Shown in pieces: positions 1 through 5,063 of a stretch of 7,369 bases of DNA (positions within the stretch are counted from its first letter, which is position 1; each line of letters begins with the position of its first letter). The position numbers and the translations under genes are program-made. The stretch is taken from assembly GCA_022564085.1 (NCBI GenBank), contig JADFMC010000104.1, positions 1-7,369 on the forward strand, given 5' to 3'. The DNA is from Fidelibacterota bacterium (GTDB lineage Bacteria > Fidelibacterota > Marinisomatia > SCGC-AAA003-L08 > TS1B11). The notes beneath the pieces are model-generated. The model searched no databases and was not told the DNA's origin. It saw only the letters and a program-made list of their open reading frames with translations.

Positions 1-124
1 GGAAGCGTTGGAAAAAGGGCACATAGCGGCGCAGGCCGGCCCCCACTATCAGCAGCAGGCTCAGCCAGGCCATATCGAGGACGACGTCCTTGAGGTTGGC
101 TGCCAGGTCCCAGGGGGTGGTCAT
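1..124 (-). CDS. N-terminal fragment of a probable GltS-like sodium:glutamate symporter (cut by left edge)
   Basis: An open frame begins at an ATG (124-122) and runs off the left edge, giving 41 residues. After a short polar N-terminus (MTTPWDLAANLKD) comes a hydrophobic segment, roughly residues 14-30 and including WLSLLLIVGAGL. It is followed by a basic-aromatic stretch, RRYVPFFQRF. A first membrane helix followed by a [KR]RxVPxxQxx turn resembles the start of ESS/GltS-type sodium:glutamate symporters, which import glutamate with Na+ across the inner membrane. The start lies 30 bp after the stop of the upstream acyltransferase gene on the same strand, so it is probably the distal gene of that operon. 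Only a weak GGA lies about 9 nt before the ATG. The coding call is fairly firm, because frame, start and hydrophobicity agree. The family call rests on about 25 residues and could be wrong; another multi-helix transporter is the main alternative. Confidence 0.45.
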   Translation of the reverse strand, partial: MTTPWDLAANLKDVVLDMAWLSLLLIVGAGLRRYVPFFQRF

Positions 125-153
125 AGGGTAGAATCCGGCTGCACTGGGGGCGC

Positions 154-1347
154 TCAGAACACCGGCACCGCTACACAGGGGTTGTTCTCTCGCCGGTAGA
201 GCATATTGCCCAACGGTGGGTGCAGGCAGCGCAGGTAATATTCCCATTGCAGGGCGCTACCGGGGCCAAAATTGAGCTGGTACAAGCACTCCTCGGTGCG
301 CAGCTGCAACTTGTAACTCCTCTCAATTGAGATAGTCTGGATATCCTCCAGGGGAATATCCACCGGCGGCCCGTTGCCGTTGGGGATCAGCTCCACCCGA
401 TCCTCCCGCAGCAGGCAGTGATATTTTCCTAACAGGGTTTGGTGGAGCGAGTCGGTTTCCCGGTAGACCGGCAGGTCCAAGGCCCGCAAGTAGGCCGGGC
501 CATGGGCTCCATAATCACGCAGGTCCCGGGGCAAGGCGCAAATCTTGTGAAAATATGCCGTTGAGGAGCGCCGCTCGCCGGAATCCATGTTCGTCAGGTA
601 GGAATCGCCGCCCACCTTCCAGGCTGATCCGCAAGCATCGCACAGCAGGTAGCGGCCCCGTTTTTCTCTCAGGGAGCCGTCGTCGCCGCAGGTGGGGCAG
701 CGGAATATCAACTTGGTAATGCCGGTGGCGGGGCGGAATCCCCGCCGGACCTCTATCGGAAATTGGGCCAGGCCCTGATCCGGCGACCACAGGATAGCCT
801 CGTCCACCATCCGGGCCACTTCATCGTCGGTCATCTCCGGCGTGAAGAAAAGCGGCGGTTTGAACTCGATGGTGACCCGGATGCGCCGGGGCCAATAGGC
901 CCAGCGGGGCCATGAAAGGTAATTGTTGTGCAAAATCACCGGGTGCACCGGGAGCCCCAGCCGCCGGAACAGCTTGCCGGTAGAGGCGATGGTCGGGAGG
1001 GTCACGCCGTCCCAGTTGCACCCCCCTTCCGGCATGATGACCACCATGCGGTTGTCCCTTATCAGGCGCAAGATTTCCCGCACCGGAGTGCTCTGGGGCT
1101 GGAATTTGCGGGTGGCCGCGACACCGATGCCACGGAGCATCCAAGTGACCAGCCCGCCCCGGAAATATTCCTCGGTCAATAGCCCGGCGGTGGGTTCATC
1201 GTAAAACTCCAGATTGACCATGAAGGCGTCATAAACCTGGCAATGGTTGGTGATGATAAAGCAGGGACCGCCGGCCGGCATGTTTTCGCGGCCCACGAAC
1301 CGGGGCCGGAACATGATCCGCAGGAGGGGCGCCAGTACCAGCCGCAT
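154..1347 (-). CDS. PlsC-like lysophospholipid acyltransferase with C-terminal zinc ribbon
   Basis: The 397-aa product belongs to the PlsC/LPLAT acyltransferase superfamily, which transfers an acyl chain to a lysophospholipid or related acceptor at the inner membrane. Visible motifs are NHxxxxD with H35 and D40 (motif I), GIGVAATR ending at R80 (motif II position), PEGG at 106-109 (motif III) and LPVHPV at 132-137 (motif IV). Motif III reads PEGGCNWDG, with Cys where the usual PEGTR-type sequence has Arg. After the catalytic domain (to about residue 205) comes a zinc ribbon, C217xxC220 and C236xxC239. A C-terminal region follows (about 300-375) that looks beta-rich, perhaps PH- or GRAM-like; that assignment is inference. 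Typical PlsC proteins are about 240 aa, so this is a clear extension. The gene sits 88 bp after the M16 partner gene and 30 bp before the transporter fragment. The ATG at 1347 has no visible ribosome binding site and the frame stays open upstream to 1446, so the true start may be earlier. The exact substrate is unknown. Confidence 0.85.
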   Translation of the reverse strand: MRLVLAPLLRIMFRPRFVGRENMPAGGPCFIITNHCQVYDAFMVNLEFYDEPTAGLLTEEYFRGGLVTWMLRGIGVAATRKFQPQSTPVREILRLIRDNRMVVIMPEGGCNWDGVTLPTIASTGKLFRRLGLPVHPVILHNNYLSWPRWAYWPRRIRVTIEFKPPLFFTPEMTDDEVARMVDEAILWSPDQGLAQFPIEVRRGFRPATGITKLIFRCPTCGDDGSLREKRGRYLLCDACGSAWKVGGDSYLTNMDSGERRSSTAYFHKICALPRDLRDYGAHGPAYLRALDLPVYRETDSLHQTLLGKYHCLLREDRVELIPNGNGPPVDIPLEDIQTISIERSYKLQLRTEECLYQLNFGPGSALQWEYYLRCLHPPLGNMLYRRENNPCVAVPVF

Positions 1348-1435
1348 CAGGCGGAATACAAAGGGGCTGAAAGTACGTCGAGGCTTTTTACTGCCGATGA
1401 TTGCTTCACCTGGAATGGGTGTTAGATGTGGCGGC

Positions 1436-2746
1436 TTACTGCTCCTTTAGCGGTTGGCCTTGGTCATCGAGGCTGCCGGCGGCCACCGCCAGGAGGTTCT
1501 CGGTGCGAATATACTTACTGATCGCCCGGTTCACCGCAGCCAATTTCAGTCCCATTATCTCCTGGGGATATTCGTCGAGGTAGTCCAGTTCCAGGCCCCG
1601 CTCCAGGACGTCGAGCATGGCCGCCGCCATCCCCCGGGTGGTTGCCAGGCCCACCTGGAAAGTACCGGTTATAGTAGTCTTTTTGGCGGCCAATTCCTTG
1701 GCGGTAACTCCCGACTCGGCCCACCTGGTAATCTGTTCCATGGTGGCGGCGCGGCCCGCTTCCAAAAGCGCCGGCGCGAAAGTGCCGCTGGTGATCCAGA
1801 AAGCGTCCTTACCCTCGCCGGCTCCGCCCAGGCCAGTGCCGATTCCGTAGGTCAGCCCGGCCTCATCGCGCACGGTGGTCATCAGGCGGGCGGCGAAATT
1901 GCCACCTAGAATATAGCTGCCCACGTACAGTGGCAGGAAGTCAGGATGTTCGCGGTGGATAGGGGTCACCAGCCCCAGGATCAGGTCGACGCTGGTCTTA
2001 TCAGGTAAGGCCACAACCTCCTGTACCGCCGGGTGGCCCCGGTGACCCCGCAGCCGGTCCTTCGGGGGTAGATCGAGCTGCACCGGGCGCCAATCGCCGA
2101 AGCCGGAGAGTAAGGCCTCCGCCAGCTGGCTATGATCCACATCCCCGGTGGCTACCACCAGCAGGCTGCCGCGGCCATAGTACCGGTCATGGAATTCCGC
2201 CAGCTGTGCCCCGGTCAGGCGTTCCACATCCGCCTTTTGCCGGTCAAACGGCGGCGTATAGTTGGGATGTCCCTCGGGGTAGGCCAGCTGACTGAAACGT
2301 AGCTGGGCCTGCTCATGGGTGCTTTCCTGGTCCCGCAGCAGATTACCGAGCATGCGTTTCTTAAGGGATTCCAGGTCGGCCTCCTCGAACGCCGGCTCTC
2401 GGAGCTGTTCGGCCAGCAGTTCCAGCACCAAGGGCATATGCTCGCGCAGGCAGCGGGCGGAGAAGTTCACCCGGTAGTCGTCGGAGCTAAAGGAAATATG
2501 CGCGCCCACCGACTCCAGCAATCCGCTGATGGCGAACTTGTCCCGCTGACGGGTCCCTTTGTCCAACATGGCGGCGGTTACATCGGACAAGGCACAATTA
2601 TCACTGGAATTGAAAACTTCCCCGCCGTACAGGCTGCCATAGATGGTCAGCACCTCCGGGACACCCATGGGCATGGTCACCAGCCGCAGGCCCGGTGCCA
2701 CTTCCCCGCTGGTCATCCTGTCTGCCAATCCGGTGGGAGCACTCAT
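1436..2746 (-). CDS. M16 peptidase family protein, non-catalytic partner subunit
   Basis: The 436-aa protein has the two-lobe M16 (pitrilysin/insulinase) fold signature but lacks the metal site. Where HxxEH should lie it reads D55-V-T-A58-A59, followed by the conserved MLDKGT. The second lobe keeps the substrate-binding pair in VR293DEAGLTY300, preceded by the conserved LGGNFAARL segment. In characterised two-subunit M16B peptidases one chain supplies zinc and the other supplies this Arg/Tyr pair, so this is most likely the R/Y subunit of a heterodimer. No signal peptide is evident, which suggests a cytoplasmic location unless export is non-classical. Its ATG overlaps the stop codon of the catalytic subunit gene as ATGA, and GGAAG (2758-2754) lies 7 nt upstream. 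Both features support translational coupling and balanced production. The substrate is not indicated. Confidence 0.9.
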   Translation of the reverse strand: MSAPTGLADRMTSGEVAPGLRLVTMPMGVPEVLTIYGSLYGGEVFNSSDNCALSDVTAAMLDKGTRQRDKFAISGLLESVGAHISFSSDDYRVNFSARCLREHMPLVLELLAEQLREPAFEEADLESLKKRMLGNLLRDQESTHEQAQLRFSQLAYPEGHPNYTPPFDRQKADVERLTGAQLAEFHDRYYGRGSLLVVATGDVDHSQLAEALLSGFGDWRPVQLDLPPKDRLRGHRGHPAVQEVVALPDKTSVDLILGLVTPIHREHPDFLPLYVGSYILGGNFAARLMTTVRDEAGLTYGIGTGLGGAGEGKDAFWITSGTFAPALLEAGRAATMEQITRWAESGVTAKELAAKKTTITGTFQVGLATTRGMAAAMLDVLERGLELDYLDEYPQEIMGLKLAAVNRAISKYIRTENLLAVAAGSLDDQGQPLKEQ

Positions 2747-4062
2747 TTAGCGGCTTCCATCACTGCCTCGCCATCGTCGCTATTGTCGGCTAGAGGCACA
2801 AACCAGCCGGTGGTACTCTGGTCTTCCTCCAGGTAGAGCCGCGCCACCCGTTGCACATCGGTCGCTGTAACCTCGGTCAACCGCTCTAAATAGGTGGTGT
2901 AATAGGTCCAGTCGCCCAGGGCAATAGATTCGTTCAAGGCCGAGGCAATGGAATAAGAACCGTCCCTCGAAAAGGCCACTTCCGCTTTGGCCATAGCTTG
3001 GGCACGGGCCACTTCCTGGTCCTCCACTCCTTCACGCCTCACTTGTTCCAAGGTCTCTAGAATCAGGTTCTCAACCTGCTCGTGGCCGGTGTCCGGTGTG
3101 AGGAATGCATAGATCATGAACAAGCCGTTATCTCGAAATGGGTGGTTCGCCACTTGGAGGTTGGTTGCCAGGCCGCTATCGATAAGTAACCGGTAAAACC
3201 GGCTGGTTTTACCGCTGCTCAGGAGATTGTTGAGCACTGCCAAGGGATAGTTGTCCGGGTGCGATCCTGGCGGGGTTTTATAGGCCACCCCCACAATACC
3301 GGCCTCCCCGGTCCGTTTGATGATGAACCGCCGGGGCCCCTGCTGCCTCGGTTCGGTGGTATACATTTCCGGTATGGGCTCCGGGGAGGAAGGCAGGGCG
3401 CCGAAATGGCGCTCGATCAGGGACAGGACTTGTTTCGCCTGGAAATCACCGATTACGGTTACCGTGGCGTTGTTGGGCCAGTAATAAGTGTCATAGAATT
3501 GCCGTAGACGTTCGGTGGATACACCTTCGATGTCGGACTGCCAGCCGATGGTGGAATGGTGGTAGGGATGAGCCTGGTAGGCAGTGGCCCACATGCTTTT
3601 TTCCAGCGACTCCCAGGGGTCGTTCTCGCCCCGCTCGAACTCATTTCGTACCACGGTCATTTCCGGTTGGCGGTCGCTATCCCGGAGCAGGGCGTAACGC
3701 ATGCGATCCGCTTCCACGGCCATGGCCGACTCCAGGTGCTCTTTAGGCAGCAGCTCGAAGTAGTTGGTGCGGTCCAACCAGGTGGTGGCGTTCAGGCGGG
3801 CGCCCACGTTCTGCAGTAGGGTCCAGATAGTATCCCCGCTATCCTTATTATAGTTCCGCGATCCCTTAAACATCAAGTGTTCCAAAAGATGGGTGGCCCC
3901 AGTATGTCCCAGGGCTTCGTTGCGGGAACCAACCAGGTAGGTTACCATGAAAGTCACTACCGGTGCGGAATGCTCCTCAAGCAGCAACACTGTTAAGCCG
4001 TTGGTTTTCAGCAGGTACTCTGAAATTCCACCGGAGGATTTAATCTGATCGTAATTGGTCAT
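2743..4062 (-). CDS. M16 zinc metallopeptidase, catalytic subunit
   Basis: The 439-aa product carries the inverted zinc motif HxxEH as H58LLEH62, followed by the usual MFKGS. A downstream Glu in VVRNE141FERGEN is the likely third zinc ligand, about 78 residues after H62. The first lobe also shows GLTVLLLEEHSAPVV and GSRNEALGHTGATH, typical of the family. The second lobe contains SGKTSRFYRLLIDSGLATNL, where the Arg and Tyr of the R...GLxY substrate-binding motif are replaced by L293 and T300. The chain therefore probably depends on the adjacent R/Y partner for peptide binding. There is no signal peptide. An in-frame TGA (4074-4072) lies just upstream, so the ATG at 4062 is the only plausible start, although no clear Shine-Dalgarno is seen. 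It is the first gene of the minus-strand operon, behind a candidate extended -10 promoter. Expected role: hydrolysis of oligopeptides or small unfolded proteins; the actual substrate is unknown. Confidence 0.93.
   Translation of the reverse strand: MTNYDQIKSSGGISEYLLKTNGLTVLLLEEHSAPVVTFMVTYLVGSRNEALGHTGATHLLEHLMFKGSRNYNKDSGDTIWTLLQNVGARLNATTWLDRTNYFELLPKEHLESAMAVEADRMRYALLRDSDRQPEMTVVRNEFERGENDPWESLEKSMWATAYQAHPYHHSTIGWQSDIEGVSTERLRQFYDTYYWPNNATVTVIGDFQAKQVLSLIERHFGALPSSPEPIPEMYTTEPRQQGPRRFIIKRTGEAGIVGVAYKTPPGSHPDNYPLAVLNNLLSSGKTSRFYRLLIDSGLATNLQVANHPFRDNGLFMIYAFLTPDTGHEQVENLILETLEQVRREGVEDQEVARAQAMAKAEVAFSRDGSYSIASALNESIALGDWTYYTTYLERLTEVTATDVQRVARLYLEEDQSTTGWFVPLADNSDDGEAVMEAAK
2754..2758 (-). 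promoter_or_regulatory. Ribosome binding site for the M16 partner gene, inside the upstream gene
   Basis: GGAAG lies 7 nt before the ATG at 2746, within the last codons of the catalytic subunit gene. Start and stop overlap as ATGA (2746-2743), a standard layout for coupled translation of partner subunits. Confidence 0.5.
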
Positions 4063-4139
4063 GTCATCTATTCAGTAGGAATTATTTGCTTGTAGAATCG
4101 GTCCGGCCGGCGAGAATTGCAGATTAGCTCAGGCACGTA

Positions 4140-4148
4140 AATATACCA
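4140..4148 (-). promoter_or_regulatory. Candidate extended -10 promoter for the M16/acyltransferase operon
   Basis: On the minus strand TGGTATATT matches an extended -10 element: TGn followed by TATATT, five of six to TATAAT. It lies about 80 bp upstream of the ATG at 4062. The region 16-18 nt further upstream has no good -35 hexamer, which an extended -10 can tolerate. This assumes sigma-70-type consensus; a Bacteroidota-type sigma factor would use different elements. Position and A+T richness support it, but it is untested. Confidence 0.3.
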
Positions 4149-4152
4149 TTTG

Positions 4153-4183
4153 TTGGAACTTAAGCGATCTTCCAGTTTAGAAT
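4153..4183 (+). promoter_or_regulatory. Weak candidate promoter for the LysM lipoprotein gene
   Basis: TTGGAA (4153-4158) and TAGAAT (4178-4183) resemble -35 and -10 elements but are 19 nt apart, longer than the optimal 17. This would leave a leader of about 145 nt before the ATG at 4336. No better pair is visible closer to the gene, so the true promoter may be elsewhere or of another sigma class. Confidence 0.2.
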
Positions 4184-4235
4184 CGATAGAAACTGCCGAT
4201 AGGGGAATCAGCAGAGGGTATTCCAAGATAAGTGG

Positions 4236-4260
4236 CCCAAATCACAATATGGAATTTGGG
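4236..4260. repeat. Short inverted repeat in the divergent intergenic region
   Basis: CCCAAAT (4236-4242) and ATTTGGG (4254-4260) form a perfect 7-bp inverted repeat with an 11-nt spacer. A G bulge would extend it to GCCCAAAT/ATTTGGGGC. Its place about 75 bp before the LysM gene start would suit an operator or a leader hairpin, but it could be chance. Confidence 0.3.
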
Positions 4261-4321
4261 GCAAGTTTGTTCTCGACTGAAGACAATTTTTTGCATAAGC
4301 TTCGGCCAGGCGGAAATCATT

Positions 4322-4326
4322 AAGGA
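4322..4326 (+). promoter_or_regulatory. Ribosome binding site of the LysM lipoprotein gene
   Basis: AAGGA lies 9 nt upstream of the ATG at 4336. This supports that start, which also gives the correct lipoprotein signal peptide. Confidence 0.55.
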
Positions 4327-4335
4327 TAATATACC

Positions 4336-4974
4336 ATGAACGCAAAACGAATATGTATTGTAACGATTGCCGGCCTGCTGGTTTTTAGCGGTTGCGCCAA
4401 GGAGGTTGTTGAAGAAGCGCCGACCCCTGACGTGGTGACTATGGAACCGGTTGTCGAGGAGGCGCCGGAGATCGAAGAAGAGCTCCCGGTGATGGAACCG
4501 GAGGAGGAATTCATCACTGAAATACCACCGGCCACCATAGAAATACCTGAAACGCCGGCCCAGGATGTGGAACTCGGATTACATCCTGACAGCGCCTTGT
4601 TCCGCTACATGATCCGCCCGGATGATTGGTTGTCCAAAATTGCATTGAAGGAATATGGCGACCCTCGGGTCTGGCGCCGGATTTACGAATGGAACCGGGA
4701 GACTATCGGCGGAAATCCTAACTTGATATACCCCTATCACGAGCTGGATCTGTTTAAGCCTGAGTACGAGGTCACCGAGCAGATCGTCGACTTCATCGTC
4801 CACGAAGTACAGCCGGGCGAAAACCTGTGGTCCATCGCGGTAAAAGAGTATGCCGACGGCAAGGCCTGGAGTATCTTGTTCTGGGATAATGAGGAGTTGC
4901 TTAACGCCAATTCAGGCATGCTGAAACCGGGAATGCGGTTGCAGGTGCGTATGCAAATCTGGTCGGAGCGCTAA
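4336..4974 (+). CDS. Lipoprotein with acidic Pro/Glu linker and two LysM domains
   Basis: The 212-aa product starts with a lipoprotein signal peptide: basic N-terminus (MNAKR), hydrophobic core, and lipobox FSGC with the lipidated Cys at 20. Ala follows at +2, which by the E. coli rule favours the outer membrane. Residues 22-80 are an acidic, Pro- and Glu-rich linker, probably extended. Two LysM-like domains follow. The first, about 89-139, has RPDDWLSKIALKEYGD, RVWRRIYEWN and a NPNLIYP segment. The second, about 155-205, has VQPGENLWSIAVKEY, KAWSILFWDN and LKPGMRLQV. LysM domains bind N-acetylglucosamine-containing glycans, so the protein probably tethers a membrane to peptidoglycan. No enzymatic domain is present. 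It has its own ribosome binding site and is transcribed alone, away from the M16 operon and towards the TPR gene, ending at a strong terminator. The specific role is unknown. Confidence 0.88.
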   Translation: MNAKRICIVTIAGLLVFSGCAKEVVEEAPTPDVVTMEPVVEEAPEIEEELPVMEPEEEFITEIPPATIEIPETPAQDVELGLHPDSALFRYMIRPDDWLSKIALKEYGDPRVWRRIYEWNRETIGGNPNLIYPYHELDLFKPEYEVTEQIVDFIVHEVQPGENLWSIAVKEYADGKAWSILFWDNEELLNANSGMLKPGMRLQVRMQIWSER

Positions 4975-4999
4975 GACATTACCCAGATTTATTGCCATT

Positions 5000-5028
5000 A
5001 AAAGGCCCCGCATTTTCGGGGCCTTTTT
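5000..5028. terminator. Bidirectional rho-independent terminator between the convergent LysM and TPR genes
   Basis: AAAGGCCCCG (5001-5010) pairs perfectly with CGGGGCCTTT (5017-5026) around the 6-nt loop CATTTT, and A5000-T5027 adds an eleventh pair. In the plus direction the stem runs into five Ts (5024-5028), and in the minus direction into four. It lies 26 nt after the LysM stop and about 24 nt after the TPR stop, so it can serve both genes. Confidence 0.88.
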
Positions 5029-5038
5029 CATAATCTAC

Positions 5039-5063
5039 GGCTAGCGGTGTGCTAGCCCTTTTT
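5039..5063 (+). terminator. Second plus-direction terminator-like hairpin overlapping the TPR gene end
   Basis: GGCTAGC (5039-5045) pairs with GCTAGCC (5051-5057) around GGTGT, followed by C and five Ts (5059-5063). The right arm covers the TPR gene's stop codon (5054-5052), and the T tract is the complement of its terminal Lys codons. It could be a back-up terminator for the LysM transcript. The lysine codons could equally produce the T tract by chance. Confidence 0.5.

Noticed and set aside
8..199. Plus-strand open frame of 63 codons at the left edge
   Set aside because: It is antisense to the transporter N-terminus and the acyltransferase 3' end. It has no ribosome binding site and a low-complexity composition typical of a complement frame.
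1454..1909. Plus-strand open frame of 151 codons
   Set aside because: It is wholly antisense to the well-supported M16 partner gene. It has no recognisable domain and arises from G+C-rich codon use.
2315..2836. Plus-strand open frame of 173 codons
   Set aside because: It is antisense across the junction of the two M16 genes, with no motif or upstream signal. The minus-strand frames carry clear family motifs.
4320..4538. Minus-strand Ser/Gly/Thr-rich frame of 72 codons
   Set aside because: It is the complement of the acidic Pro/Glu linker of the LysM lipoprotein. Its low complexity follows from that repeat-like coding sequence.
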